From Gluconacetobacter liquefaciens (GTDB lineage Bacteria > Pseudomonadota > Alphaproteobacteria > Acetobacterales > Acetobacteraceae), in NCBI RefSeq assembly GCF_003350405.1, contig NZ_QQAW01000019.1:1-42619 (forward strand): a DNA stretch of 42,619 nt. The letters are read 5' to 3'. The notes under the pieces were generated by a model that made no database searches, had not been told where the DNA came from, and saw only the letters and a list, made by a program, of their open reading frames with translations. The translations under genes were made by a program, and so were the position numbers. Within the stretch, counting starts at the first letter, position 1. Each line of letters starts with the position of its first letter. This document shows, piece by piece, positions 25,360 to 34,954 of the stretch.

Positions 25360-25655
25360 TTTGGCAGATTGATTGACTGCTGACAAGCCCGTATTTGAAG
25401 CATGAGCGTCACTGTCGCCAAATATCGCATAGACTCGATCGTATGAACATAGCGTTATGTCGCGAAGATGGTCCGGGTACCAGTGCTCAGGTGTGTATAG
25501 GATGTGTTTCTGACCTTTCACCTCAGCCGATCCCCGCCGTTTCCACGCGATCACCGCACGGTGCGTGATAGTTGTTGAATCGAGCCGAAATGGCCCTCTT
25601 TTAATCATCCCCGTGTGGGGACCATCTGTTCCGGTCCCGTTCGAGCGGGGATGAG

Positions 25656-26633
25656 ATGGCGGTTTCTCAGCATAATTCGGAAAGTCAGGCACGCGGCATC
25701 TCGATGCTGCGCACGGCCATGGGAGCGGCGATCGCGGGGCACCTTACTGACCCCGCTGTGGTCGAGGTGATGCTCAACCCCGACGGCCGGCTCTGGATCG
25801 ACCGGCTGTCCGAAGGCCTCTCCGACACGGATGAGAAGATCGCGCCAGCCGATGCCGAGCGCATCGTGCGCCTGGTCGCGCACCATGTCGGGGCGGAGGT
25901 GCATGAAGCAGCACCGCGCGTCTCGGCGGAACTGCCAACCGGGGAGCGGTTCGAGGGATTGCTCCCGCCCGTGGTGACGGCCCCGAGTTTCGCGATCCGC
26001 AAACCTGCCGTGGCGGTGTTCACGCTCGACGATTATGTCGCTGCCGGGATCATGACAGAAGGGCAGGCGGTGTTTCTGCGCCAGGCCGTTGCCGAGCGGA
26101 AGAACGTCCTGGTCGCGGGCGGAACCTCGACTGGCAAGACCACACTTGTCAACGCCCTGTTGGCCGAGGTTGCGAAAACCGACGACCGTGTCGTGCTGAT
26201 CGAGGATACGCGCGAACTGCAATGCGCGGCCCCCAATCTCGTGTCGCTCCGCACAAGGGACGGCATCGTCACGCTGTCCGAGCTGGTCCGCTCGGCCCTG
26301 CGTCTGCGACCTGACCGCATCCCGATCGGCGAGGTGCGCGGTCCCGAGGCGCTGGATCTGCTCAAGGCCTGGGGCACGGGTCATCCCGGCGGCATCGGCA
26401 CGTTGCATGCCGGCACCGCCATCGGTGCGCTGAACCGCATGGAGCAGCTGATCCAGGAGATCGTCGTCACCGTGCCGCGCGCGTTGATCGCCGAGACGAT
26501 CGACGTGATCGTGGTCCTCTCCGGCCGGGGCACGCAGCGCCGACTGTCCGAACTCGCCACGGTGGACGGGCTCGACCCCGCCACAGGCGCCTATCGCATT
26601 CATTCAATTGATACCGATGGAGATTCCCCATGA
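25656..26633 (+). CDS. trbB: Conjugal transfer ATPase TrbB (VirB11-like)
   Basis: This 325-residue hexameric secretion ATPase energises pilus biogenesis and substrate transfer. Walker A is GGTSTGKTT (155-163), followed by the Asp box [10 protein letters not shown] and [17 protein letters not shown] with the conserved histidine box. It is the first gene of the trb operon. The ATG at 25656 has only GGGATGAG upstream, a weak ribosome-binding site. The restriction-modification block directly precedes it, so its promoter must lie within or beyond that insert. The stop overlaps trbC. Confidence 0.94.
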   Translation: MAVSQHNSESQARGISMLRTAMGAAIAGHLTDPAVVEVMLNPDGRLWIDRLSEGLSDTDEKIAPADAERIVRLVAHHVGAEVHEAAPRVSAELPTGERFEGLLPPVVTAPSFAIRKPAVAVFTLDDYVAAGIMTEGQAVFLRQAVAERKNVLVAGGTSTGKTTLVNALLAEVAKTDDRVVLIEDTRELQCAAPNLVSLRTRDGIVTLSELVRSALRLRPDRIPIGEVRGPEALDLLKAWGTGHPGGIGTLHAGTAIGALNRMEQLIQEIVVTVPRALIAETIDVIVVLSGRGTQRRLSELATVDGLDPATGAYRIHSIDTDGDSP

Positions 26634-26962
26634 ACCTCACGCTGTTGCGCGTGCGTCGGCACGCGCCTGTCCTATCTGCCATGCTGCTGTTGTCCATCGC
26701 ATGGTGCTCCTCGGCTCTTGCCTCGGGTTCGGACATGCCGTGGGAGGAACCGCTCAACCAGATCCTGGAATCCGTGCAGGGACCGGTGGCGCGCATCGTG
26801 TCGGTGATCATCATCACCGTGACCGGCCTGACCCTGGCCTTTGGCGAAACCTCGGGCGGGTTCCGTCGCCTGATCCAGATTGTTTTCGGCCTGTCCATCG
26901 CTTTTGCGGCGTCCAGCTTCTTCCTGTCGTTCTTCTCCTTCTCCGGGGGAGCACTGATCTGA
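26630..26962 (+). CDS. trbC: TrbC pilin precursor
   Basis: This 110-residue VirB2-like pilin precursor has a long signal peptide (about 15-32, ending SALASG) and two membrane helices (about 55-70 and 84-105). In RP4 the product is trimmed and cyclised by TraF, encoded here at 10460. It overlaps trbB by four bases (ATGA) and trbD by one. The length and hydrophobic pattern fit TrbC and it appears intact. Confidence 0.9.
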   Translation: MNLTLLRVRRHAPVLSAMLLLSIAWCSSALASGSDMPWEEPLNQILESVQGPVARIVSVIIITVTGLTLAFGETSGGFRRLIQIVFGLSIAFAASSFFLSFFSFSGGALI

Positions 26963-27240
26963 TGGCCGCCGGATATGACGATGATGCGGTGCCGGGTTTT
27001 CATGTCCCGGTGCATCGCTCCCTGACCGATCCGATCCTGCTGGGTGGCGCACCCCGTACGCTGGCAATCGCCAACGGCACGCTTGGGGCCGCGATTTCTC
27101 TGGGTCTGCGCCTGTGGCTGGTCGGGGCGGTGTTCTGGATCGTGGGGCATAGCCTCGCGGTCTGGGGCGCGAAGCGCGATCCGCTGTTCGTCGAGGTGGG
27201 ACGGCGGCATCTCCGCTATCCCGCCTGGCTGCGGGCATAG
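26962..27240 (+). CDS. trbD: TrbD (VirB3-like)
   Basis: This 92-residue inner-membrane protein is of the TrbD/VirB3 family. GFHVPVHRSLTDPILLGGAP is the signature N-terminus. Two adjacent membrane helices (about 38-70) follow, then DPLFVEVGRRHLRYP. It probably docks the pilin subunits to the TrbE ATPase. The ATG overlaps the trbC stop by one base (TGATG). The longer frame upstream is not needed. Confidence 0.92.
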   Translation: MAAGYDDDAVPGFHVPVHRSLTDPILLGGAPRTLAIANGTLGAAISLGLRLWLVGAVFWIVGHSLAVWGAKRDPLFVEVGRRHLRYPAWLRA

Positions 27241-27253
27241 GGAGGGCAGGGTG

Positions 27254-29695
27254 ATGATGTCCCTTGGCGAATATCGCAATCGCGCTGCCCTCCTGTCTGA
27301 TTTCCTGCCCTGGGCCGCTCTGGTCGAAAAGGGCGTGGTCCTGAACAAGGACGGTTCCTTCCAGCGCACGGCACGCATCCGTGGTCCCGATCTGGACAGC
27401 GCCACGCCAGCCGAACTGGTCGGCGTGACCGGACGGCTGAACAATGCCCTGCGCCGTCTTGGCTCCGGCTGGGCCGTGTTCGTGGAAGCGCAGCGCGTGC
27501 CGGCAACGGTGTATCCCGAGAGCGATTTCCCCGATGCGGCCAGCCAGATGGTCGATCTGGAACGCCGGGAGCAGTTCGAGGACGAGGGGGCGCATTTCGA
27601 GAGCCGGTATTTCCTGACCCTGGTCTGGCTACCACCTGCGGAATCGTCCGACCGGGCGTCGCGCTTTCTCTATGAGGGCAGGGAGCGCGACGGGCCGGAC
27701 CCGCACGGTCTCCTGAACGCCTTCATCGATCGCAGCGATCGGCTGCTGGCCCTGCTGGACGGTTTCATGCCCGAAGCGGCGTGGCTGGATGACGGGGAGA
27801 CCCTGACCTATCTGCATTCGACCATTTCGACGCGGAGCCAGCGCGTGCGCGTGCCGGAAATTCCGATGCATCTGGACGCCCTGCTGGTGGACCAGCCGCT
27901 TTCGGGTGGTCTGGAGCCAAAGCTGGGCGATGCCTTCCTGAAAACCCTGACTATCACGGGTTTCCCCAGCCGCACCTTTCCCGGAATCCTGGATGATCTG
28001 AACCGACTTGCCATGCCCTATCGCTGGTCGACGCGCGCCATCCTGCTCGACAAGACCGACGCCACCAAGGTGCTGGCCAAGATCAGGCGTCAATGGTTTG
28101 CAAAGCGCAAGAGTATTGCGGCCATCGTCCGGGAGGTGATGACCAACGAAGCGTCGGTCCTCGTGGACAACGACGCCGCCAACAAGGCTGCCGATGCCGA
28201 TCTCGCCCTGCAATCCCTCGGAGCGGATGATGTCGGGCAAGCCTATCTCACGGCGACCGTCACGGTCTGGGATGGGTCAGCCTCCATCGCGGCCGAGAAG
28301 CTCCGGCTGGTCGAGAAGATCATCCAGGGCCGCGATTTCACCTGCATGACGGAAACCCTCAACGCGGTGGAGGCATGGCTGGGATCTCTACCGGGGCATG
28401 TCTACGCCAATGTGCGTCAGCCCCCGGTCTCGACACTGAATCTGGCACATATGATCCCGCTCTCCGCCGTATGGGCCGGTCCTGAGCAGGACGGTCATTT
28501 CAAGGCCCCGCCACTGTTCTACGGCAGGACGGCGGGTGCCACACCGTTCCGGTTTTCCCTGCATGTCGGCGATGTGGGTCATACCCTGATTGCCGGCCCG
28601 ACAGGGGCCGGAAAGTCAGTGTTGCTGGCCCTTATGGCGTTGCAGTTCCGGCGATATCAGGGCGCACAGGTTTTCGCCTTCGATTTTGGTGGGTCGATAC
28701 GGGTCGCGACGCTGGCGATGGGCGGTGACTGGCACGATCTCGGCGGTGGGCTGACAGACGCCGATCTGTCTGGAGAACAGGGTGGCAGTGTATCGCTCCA
28801 GCCTCTGGCGCAGATTGATGATCCTGATGAGCGCAAATGGGCCAGTGAATGGCTCGGCCAGATCCTTGTCGGCGAGGGCGTGGCGCTGACGTCGGACGTC
28901 AAAGCTCATCTCTGGTCGGCCCTGAATTCGCTTGCGTCGTCTCCCTTGCCGGAGCGAACGATGTCCGGGCTGGTAGCGCTCCTCCAGTCTAATGCCCTGA
29001 AGCAGGCGCTGGCGCCCTACTGTCTCGGTGGTCCTTATGGCCGCCTGCTCGACGCTGATAGCGAGCGTGTAGGCGACGCCGACGTCGTGGTGTTCGAAAC
29101 CGAGGGCCTGATCGGGTCCGGGGCGGCGTCATCGGTTCTCTCGTATCTGTTCCATCGCATTGAGGGGAGGCTGGACGGTCGCCCGACGCTGCTGGTCATC
29201 GATGAGGGCTGGCTGGTCCTGGATGACGGCGACTTCGCGGGGCAGCTTCGTGAATGGCTGAAAACCTTACGCAAGAAGAATGCGTCAGTGATTTTTGCTA
29301 CACAGTCCCTGTCGGACATCGCCAACTCCCGTATTGCGCCAGCGGTGGTTGAAAGCTGCCCCACGCGGATCTTCCTGCCCAACGAACGAGCAATCGAGCC
29401 ACAGATCATGGCGCTTTATCGGGACTTCGGCCTGAACGATCGGCAGATCGCGATCATCGCCCGTGCGGCCTCGAAGCGGGAGTATTACTGCCAGACGCAA
29501 CGCGGCAATCGCCTGTTCGAACTGGGGCTCGGGCCTGTTGCCCTGGCGCTGTGCGCGGCATCTGGCAAGGACGATCACCGGCTGATGGACAGTGTGCTGG
29601 CGGAACATGGGCGGGACGGTTTTCTCCCAGCCTGGTTCGAAGCGCGGGGTGTCATATGGGCGGCGGACCTTCTGCGGGAAGGGGGCGTGTCATGA
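27254..29695 (+). CDS. trbE: TrbE secretion ATPase (VirB4-like)
   Basis: This 813-residue VirB4-family ATPase is the largest motor of the type IV secretion system. It begins MMSLGEYRNRAALLSDFLPW. Walker A is GPTGAGKS (about 447-454) and Walker B is LLVIDEGWLVL (about 646-656), followed by the FATQSLSDI motif. GGAGGGCAGG lies before ATG 27254, which sets the start even though the frame is open back into trbD. The end overlaps trbJ by four bases. No break is visible. Confidence 0.95.
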   Translation: MMSLGEYRNRAALLSDFLPWAALVEKGVVLNKDGSFQRTARIRGPDLDSATPAELVGVTGRLNNALRRLGSGWAVFVEAQRVPATVYPESDFPDAASQMVDLERREQFEDEGAHFESRYFLTLVWLPPAESSDRASRFLYEGRERDGPDPHGLLNAFIDRSDRLLALLDGFMPEAAWLDDGETLTYLHSTISTRSQRVRVPEIPMHLDALLVDQPLSGGLEPKLGDAFLKTLTITGFPSRTFPGILDDLNRLAMPYRWSTRAILLDKTDATKVLAKIRRQWFAKRKSIAAIVREVMTNEASVLVDNDAANKAADADLALQSLGADDVGQAYLTATVTVWDGSASIAAEKLRLVEKIIQGRDFTCMTETLNAVEAWLGSLPGHVYANVRQPPVSTLNLAHMIPLSAVWAGPEQDGHFKAPPLFYGRTAGATPFRFSLHVGDVGHTLIAGPTGAGKSVLLALMALQFRRYQGAQVFAFDFGGSIRVATLAMGGDWHDLGGGLTDADLSGEQGGSVSLQPLAQIDDPDERKWASEWLGQILVGEGVALTSDVKAHLWSALNSLASSPLPERTMSGLVALLQSNALKQALAPYCLGGPYGRLLDADSERVGDADVVVFETEGLIGSGAASSVLSYLFHRIEGRLDGRPTLLVIDEGWLVLDDGDFAGQLREWLKTLRKKNASVIFATQSLSDIANSRIAPAVVESCPTRIFLPNERAIEPQIMALYRDFGLNDRQIAIIARAASKREYYCQTQRGNRLFELGLGPVALALCAASGKDDHRLMDSVLAEHGRDGFLPAWFEARGVIWAADLLREGGVS

Positions 29696-30453
29696 CGGAA
29701 AAACTTTTCCGTCGCGCAAACCTGTTGGCATCCGTCATGGCCCTGGCTGTTGGTGCCGGCGGCAGTTCGGTGCAATCCGCCCACGCGCAATGGGCGGTCT
29801 ATGATGGGGCTGCGCATGTCCAGACCGTGCTGATCGCGGCGCGGGAATTGCAGCAGATCGACAACCAGATGACGTCTCTCGCCAATCAGGCGCAGATGCT
29901 GGTCAATCAGGGGCGCAATCTGGCGACCCTACCCCTGTCGACATTGTCGACGCTGCAATCGACGATGTCCCAGACGACGGCACTCCTCGCTCAGGCGCAG
30001 AACATCGCCTACAGCGTCCAGTCGGTCGAGCAGCAATACCAGCAGGCGTATTCGTCCGTGTCCTCTGGCATGTCCGACAGCGCCCTGTTTTCGCAGGCCC
30101 GGACACGCTGGCAGAATTCCGTGGGCGGGTTTGAGGATGCCCTGAAATTGCAGGCCCGCGTGGTCGGAAACATCCCCAGCGACAGTTCGGCCATGACGCA
30201 ACTGGTTTCGGCCAGCCAGACATCGACCGGAGCGTTGCAGGCCGCGCAGGCGGGAAACCAGCTTCTGGCGCTACAGTCTCGCCAATTGTCCGATATTCAG
30301 GCCGAACTTGCCGCCAATGGCCGCGCCACAGCCCTGCAACAGGCGCGCGATGCGGCGACGGAAGCAGAAAGTGAAGCCCAGTATCAGCATTTTTCCCAGC
30401 ATGACGCCTATGTGCCGGGCACGGTGTCGATATTCGGCAGCAGCGGGAACTGA
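29692..30453 (+). CDS. trbJ: TrbJ (VirB5-like)
   Basis: This 253-residue exported protein is of the TrbJ/VirB5 family. A signal peptide (about 10-32, ending SAHAQ) is followed by WAVYDGAAHVQTVLIAAREL and a long coiled-coil rich in Gln. In related systems it is a minor pilus component for cell contact. It overlaps trbE (ATGA). The spacer to trbL is only five bases, so the small lipoprotein gene trbK (entry exclusion) that often lies between them is absent. Confidence 0.9.
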   Translation: MTEKLFRRANLLASVMALAVGAGGSSVQSAHAQWAVYDGAAHVQTVLIAARELQQIDNQMTSLANQAQMLVNQGRNLATLPLSTLSTLQSTMSQTTALLAQAQNIAYSVQSVEQQYQQAYSSVSSGMSDSALFSQARTRWQNSVGGFEDALKLQARVVGNIPSDSSAMTQLVSASQTSTGALQAAQAGNQLLALQSRQLSDIQAELAANGRATALQQARDAATEAESEAQYQHFSQHDAYVPGTVSIFGSSGN

Positions 30454-30458
30454 CGGTC

Positions 30459-31856
30459 ATGGCCACCAACGATGTGGGCGTTATCGACACCTTCCTGAAT
30501 ACCTTCACCACCACTATCGACAGCGGCTTCGGTCTGGTGAAGGGGAATGTGATCTCGCTGGCGGGTACGCTGTCGGTGCTGGACATTGCTCTTGCCGGCC
30601 TGTTCTGGGCCTGGGCGGCGGATGAGGACATCATCCAGCGTCTGGTGAAGAAGACGCTCTATATCGGCTTCTTCGCGTTCCTGATCAACAATTTCGACCA
30701 TCTTGCGAAGGTGGTGTTTGACAGTTTCGCCGCCATGGGCCTGAAGGCTGGGGGCGGCAATCTGACATTGTCTGATTTTCTCCGTCCCGGCCGACTGGCC
30801 GCGACCGGGTTTGATGCGGCCCAGCCGCTGCTGGAGTCCGTTCATAATCTTCTTGGCCCTGTCGCGTTTTTCAAAAACTTCATCCAGATCTTCGTGCTGT
30901 GCCTGTCCTGGCTGATCGTGCTGGCGGCGTTCTTCATTCTGGCCGTGCAGCTTTTCGTGGCGCTGATCGAGTTCAAGCTGACCAGCCTCGCCGGTTTCGT
31001 GCTGATCCCCTTTGCCCTGTTCAACCGCACAGCCTTCCTGGCGGAGAAGGTACTGGGCAATGTCGTGTCATCGGGCGCGAAGGTGATGGTTCTGGCGGTG
31101 ATCTCCGGCATCGCCTCGGTGCTCTTCCGGCAGTTCAACACCTCGTATGGCGATGCCGTGCCGACCATCGGCCAGGCGGTCTCTGTCGTGCTGGCTTCGG
31201 TATCGATCGTGGGCCTGTCCATTTATGGCGGCAGCATCGCCAACGGGCTGATCTCCGGCGCGCCACAGCTTGGCGCGGGCGCAGCTGTCGGCACGGGTAT
31301 GGCTGTCGGCGCCATGGGGGCGGCGGCTGTCGCTGGTGTCGGAGCGGTTGCCTCTGGCGGAGCGGCGGCCGTGGGTGCCACCGCTGCCGCCGCGCGGGGC
31401 GGAGCCACGATCGCGGGTGCGGCCAATACGGCTTATTCGATGGGCGCCATGAATGCTGCTGGCGAAAGTGCCGGTGCCCGCATGACAGCCGGGCTGGGCG
31501 GTGTCGCCCGAGCGCCCGGTCGCGCTGCCGCGAATGCCGTGAAGAGCAAAATGTCGTCTGCGGCGAACGCCATGAAGCAGAGTTACGACGAGGGCGCGCG
31601 AGGCGCTTTTACCGCGACAGGCGGACGCTTCACGGGAGGGTCTGATGCGGGTGCCGGGTCGGCCGACAGCCCGTCAGGTAATGGCGGAGGGGGTGTTGCC
31701 GGCGGCGGCTCTGACCCCGAAGGCACGCCACCCCGCTGGGCGCGGAGCATGAAGCGCCGCAACGCCGCGACCCATGCCGGCGAGGCGGCTCATGTCATCC
31801 GCTCGGCCGATGGCGGCAGCGGAAGTTCCAGCATTGATCTCTCGGAAAAGGAATGA
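30459..31856 (+). CDS. trbL: TrbL (VirB6-like) channel protein
   Basis: This 465-residue polytopic inner-membrane protein has about six membrane helices (between residues 10 and 290), including a hydrophobic Ala/Gly stretch. A hydrophilic Ala/Gly/Ser-rich tail (about 340-465) follows. The family forms the inner-membrane channel that passes DNA to the periplasm. GTLSVLDIALAGLFWAWAAD is the typical N-terminal segment. The stop overlaps trbF (ATGA). The low-complexity tail is common in TrbL and should not be read as damage. Confidence 0.92.
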   Translation: MATNDVGVIDTFLNTFTTTIDSGFGLVKGNVISLAGTLSVLDIALAGLFWAWAADEDIIQRLVKKTLYIGFFAFLINNFDHLAKVVFDSFAAMGLKAGGGNLTLSDFLRPGRLAATGFDAAQPLLESVHNLLGPVAFFKNFIQIFVLCLSWLIVLAAFFILAVQLFVALIEFKLTSLAGFVLIPFALFNRTAFLAEKVLGNVVSSGAKVMVLAVISGIASVLFRQFNTSYGDAVPTIGQAVSVVLASVSIVGLSIYGGSIANGLISGAPQLGAGAAVGTGMAVGAMGAAAVAGVGAVASGGAAAVGATAAAARGGATIAGAANTAYSMGAMNAAGESAGARMTAGLGGVARAPGRAAANAVKSKMSSAANAMKQSYDEGARGAFTATGGRFTGGSDAGAGSADSPSGNGGGGVAGGGSDPEGTPPRWARSMKRRNAATHAGEAAHVIRSADGGSGSSSIDLSEKE

Positions 31857-32545
31857 GGACGATGTTTCGTCGCTCCACCAGCCGCTACGGGATCACGCCC
31901 GAACCGGTTACGCCCTATCAGAAAGCCGCGCAGATCTGGGACGAGCGCATCGGCTCCGCCCGTGTGCAGGCCCGCAACTGGCGTCTGATGGCGTTTGGGT
32001 CACTGTTTCTGTCCGCTGGCCTTGGTGCCGGTCTGGTCTGGCAGTCCGCGCGCGGCACCGTCGTGCCCTGGGTCGTGCAGGTCGATAGATCCGGTCAGGC
32101 GCAGGTCGTGATGCCTGCCACAGCGGGTTACACACCGACCGATCCGCAGATTGCCTGGTATCTGGCGCAGTTTATTGGCGACGTCCGTGGCCTGTCATCG
32201 GATGCGGTGGTGGTTCGCCATAACTGGCTGCGCGCCTACGACTTCGCCACCATTTCGGGCGCGCAGGCGCTGAACGATTATGCCCGCCTGAATGATCCGT
32301 TCTCGCGGATCGGACGGGAGCAGGTCGAGGTGGACATCGCCTCGGTCATCCGGGCTTCTCCCGGAAGTTTCCGCGTGGCCTGGACCGAGCGCCATTACCG
32401 CGATGGAGCGTTTACCGGCACTGAACGCTGGACTGCCATCGTGTCCATCGTGCTGCGCACGCCGCGTGACGCCGATCATCTGCGGAAAAACCCGCTCGGA
32501 ATTTACGTCTCCGCCATCAACTGGTCGAAGGAACTCGGACAATGA
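31853..32545 (+). CDS. trbF: TrbF (VirB8-like)
   Basis: This 230-residue bitopic inner-membrane protein is of the VirB8/TrbF family, a nucleation factor of the channel. A short cytoplasmic start (RYGITPEPVTPYQKAAQIWD) is followed by a membrane helix (about 42-62) and a periplasmic NTF2-like domain. LRAYDFATISGAQALNDYA and WTERHYRDG are family segments. It overlaps both neighbours by ATGA, so translation is coupled. Confidence 0.93.
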   Translation: MRTMFRRSTSRYGITPEPVTPYQKAAQIWDERIGSARVQARNWRLMAFGSLFLSAGLGAGLVWQSARGTVVPWVVQVDRSGQAQVVMPATAGYTPTDPQIAWYLAQFIGDVRGLSSDAVVVRHNWLRAYDFATISGAQALNDYARLNDPFSRIGREQVEVDIASVIRASPGSFRVAWTERHYRDGAFTGTERWTAIVSIVLRTPRDADHLRKNPLGIYVSAINWSKELGQ

Positions 32546-33543
32546 TCCGCATGGTCATGCGCGCCGTTCCACTGGCGCTGCTCGCCCTGTCCGCCTGCGC
32601 GGGGCAGTATCATCCGCCCGTCATCCGCTACGATGACGCTGTTCAGGCCGTGCGCCTGCCGGACCCGCCGAAGCCCGTTCAGGTGGTCGAAGTCCCGAAG
32701 CCACTTCCCCTGCCGGGCCAGCTCAAGCCGCTGCCCTCACGACGCACGGTCCATCCCGCACCCGAAGTCGCCGATCCCGCAGCGCGGGTGACACAGGCCA
32801 ATCTGGCGGCCCGCATCCAGCCCACGCGAGCCGGGTTCATCAACGCGGTGCAGGTCTATCCCTATTCTGCTGGCGCGCTCTATCAGGTCTATGCCTCGCC
32901 GGGCGAGATTACCGACATCATGCTCCAGCAGGGCGAAAAGCTGGTCGGCACCGGTCCCGTGGCGGCAGGTGACACGGTGCGCTGGATCATCGGGGATACC
33001 GAGAGCGGGGCAGGGGCGACAAAACGCATCCACATTCTGCTCAAGCCGACGCGCCCCGACCTGACCACCAACCTGATCGTCAATACCGATCGCCGGACGT
33101 ATCTGGCCGAACTGCGCTCCACACCAGCCACCTACATGGCGTCGGTGTCCTGGGACTACCCCGAGGACGATCTGATTGCCCTGCACCGTCAGGACGATGC
33201 GGCCGATGACGCTGCTCCCGTGGATGCGGGGCTGGACCTGAATGCGCTGAATTTCCGTTATGCCATCCAGCCGGTGAAAGGCGGGACACCGCCCTGGCTT
33301 CCCAGCCGGGCCTTCGATGACGGGCGGAAGGTCTATATCGCCTTCCCGTCGGGGATCGGGCAGGGGGAACTGCCGCCGCTCTTTGTCCTGGGGGTGGATG
33401 GTGGCCCGGAACTGGTCAATTACCGGGTGCGGCAGAACTGGATGATCGTCGACCGCCTGTTTGCCGCCGCCGAATTGCGCCTGGGTGACAAGCACTCCGA
33501 GCAGCGCGTGCGGATCGTGCGCACGGACGGGCGGCCGTCATGA
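32542..33543 (+). CDS. trbG: TrbG (VirB9-like), with lipobox
   Basis: This 333-residue VirB9/TrbG-family component of the outer-membrane core complex has a Pro-rich region (about 25-75) and a beta-rich periplasmic part. The C-terminal domain contains LPPLFVLGVDGGPELVNYRV. The N-terminus has a signal sequence ending LSAC, a clear lipobox with Cys19, so the protein is probably a lipoprotein. The separate lipoprotein gene trbH, found in RP4 between trbG and trbI, is absent here. Overlaps both neighbours by ATGA. Confidence 0.92.
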   Translation: MIRMVMRAVPLALLALSACAGQYHPPVIRYDDAVQAVRLPDPPKPVQVVEVPKPLPLPGQLKPLPSRRTVHPAPEVADPAARVTQANLAARIQPTRAGFINAVQVYPYSAGALYQVYASPGEITDIMLQQGEKLVGTGPVAAGDTVRWIIGDTESGAGATKRIHILLKPTRPDLTTNLIVNTDRRTYLAELRSTPATYMASVSWDYPEDDLIALHRQDDAADDAAPVDAGLDLNALNFRYAIQPVKGGTPPWLPSRAFDDGRKVYIAFPSGIGQGELPPLFVLGVDGGPELVNYRVRQNWMIVDRLFAAAELRLGDKHSEQRVRIVRTDGRPS

Positions 33544-34718
33544 CCGGGCAGGACTTGGCAGCGGGAAGCACCGAAGGTGCTGCGCCAGCGTTACCGCCCG
33601 ATCTGCGTCTGCGGGCCGATCGACCGCGCGTGGTCCGTCTGTCGCGCACCGTGGTCTGGTCGCTGGGCGGGGTCTGCATGGTCGCGGTGGCCTTCGCGCT
33701 GGGGTATGCCCTTCAGGACAGCCATCGTGCGCCATCGCCGCCTGCCGCGCAGGATACCGATGTCCGTCCCTCGGCCGACGGGCTGGCCGGACTGCCGTCC
33801 GATTATGTCGGAAGCGGCGTGCCGAAGCTGGGGCAGCCTCTGCCCGGCGATCTGGGCAGGCCGATCCTCAATGCGCAGCGGCAGGGCCGCGTGGGGCCGG
33901 TTCCCGGCATGGGGGATCGTCGCGGCGAGCAGGAGATCGAAGCAGCGCGGACCAGTCGGCTGTTTGCGCAGATCGAGGCGCGCGAGGAGCAGGGTGCGCA
34001 GGCGGTTCCAGTCATGACTACCACTTCCGGAGTACAGGCATCACCGACTGGGACCGACCAACAGACCGGCAATCGCGCCTTTCTGGCAGGCCTGCCCGAT
34101 CGTGCGACGGTCAGCCCAGACCGGATTACGCCACCCGCATCCCCCTACGTCCTTCAGACGGGTACGGTGATCGCTGGCGCGCTGAACACGAAAATCAGCT
34201 CCGGCCTGCCGGGCCAGATCGTCGGGCATGTGACCCAGAACGTCTATGACAGCCCGACAGGTCGTTATCTCCTGATCCCGCAGGGCAGCACACTGTTCGG
34301 GGCCTATAACAGCAGCGTCTCCTTCGGGCAGCAGCGGACCCAGATCATCTGGAACCGGCTGATCTACCCGAACGGGGAGAGCCTGATGCTCGAAAAACTA
34401 CCCGGTGGCGACGCAATCGGCCAGTCAGGCCTGTCCGATGAGGTCAACAATCACTGGGGCCAGCTCTTCAGGGCGGCGCTGGTCACGACCCTGCTGAGCG
34501 TGGGCTCCGAAGCCGGGACGTCATGGAACGAAAACAATCTGATGCAGGCGATCCGCAGCGGCACGTCCAACGGGTTCTCCATGGTCGGCAACAGGCTGAT
34601 CGACCGTAGCCTGAATGTTCAGCCGACGCTGACCGACCGGCCGGGCCTGCCATTCACGCTTATTCTGAATCGCGATCTGGTTCTCAAGCCTTGGAAAGAG
34701 AAGGAAACCTATCCATGA
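33540..34718 (+). CDS. trbI: TrbI (VirB10-like)
   Basis: This 392-residue VirB10/TrbI protein bridges inner and outer membranes and senses ATP use. It has a short cytoplasmic start, a membrane helix (about 40-60), a Pro-rich linker and a C-terminal TrbI domain. Within that domain LQTGTVIAGALNTKISSGLPG and VYDSPTGRYLLIPQGS are signatures. It is the last core gene of the mating-pair operon and overlaps the DUF2274 gene by ATGA. Confidence 0.94.
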   Translation: MTGQDLAAGSTEGAAPALPPDLRLRADRPRVVRLSRTVVWSLGGVCMVAVAFALGYALQDSHRAPSPPAAQDTDVRPSADGLAGLPSDYVGSGVPKLGQPLPGDLGRPILNAQRQGRVGPVPGMGDRRGEQEIEAARTSRLFAQIEAREEQGAQAVPVMTTTSGVQASPTGTDQQTGNRAFLAGLPDRATVSPDRITPPASPYVLQTGTVIAGALNTKISSGLPGQIVGHVTQNVYDSPTGRYLLIPQGSTLFGAYNSSVSFGQQRTQIIWNRLIYPNGESLMLEKLPGGDAIGQSGLSDEVNNHWGQLFRAALVTTLLSVGSEAGTSWNENNLMQAIRSGTSNGFSMVGNRLIDRSLNVQPTLTDRPGLPFTLILNRDLVLKPWKEKETYP

Positions 34719-34954
34719 CGAAGCTGAAGCTTGATCCGATCAAGGATGATAAGCCTGTGAAGGTCACGCTGGAGTTGCCCGCCGCGCTTCACCGCGATCT
34801 TGTCGCCTATGCCGAGATCCTTGGTCGAGGGAGCGGGCAGGCAGCTCCTGAACCGGTGCGCCTCATCGTGCCTATGCTCGAGAGGTTCATCGCCACGGAT
34901 CGGGGGTTCGCGAAAGCGCGGAGAGAACGGTCAGGAAACGGCTGTGAAGGTTGA
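34715..34954 (+). CDS. DUF2274 protein
   Basis: This 79-residue protein of the DUF2274 family (KVTLELPAALHRDLVAYAEI) regularly ends the trb operon in this ICE type. The segment looks like a ribbon-helix-helix fold, so it may regulate the operon. ATG 34715 overlaps the trbI stop. It marks the end of the conserved backbone; all genes to the right up to the attachment site are defence cargo. The function is not established. Confidence 0.85.
   Translation: MTKLKLDPIKDDKPVKVTLELPAALHRDLVAYAEILGRGSGQAAPEPVRLIVPMLERFIATDRGFAKARRERSGNGCEG

Noticed and set aside
25605-26603. Minus-strand open frame of 332 codons over trbB
   Set aside because: It is a shadow of trbB, which has intact Walker and histidine motifs.
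31223-31426. Ala-rich minus-strand frame in trbL
   Set aside because: It is the complement of the Ala/Gly-rich TrbL segment, with no independent evidence for a gene.
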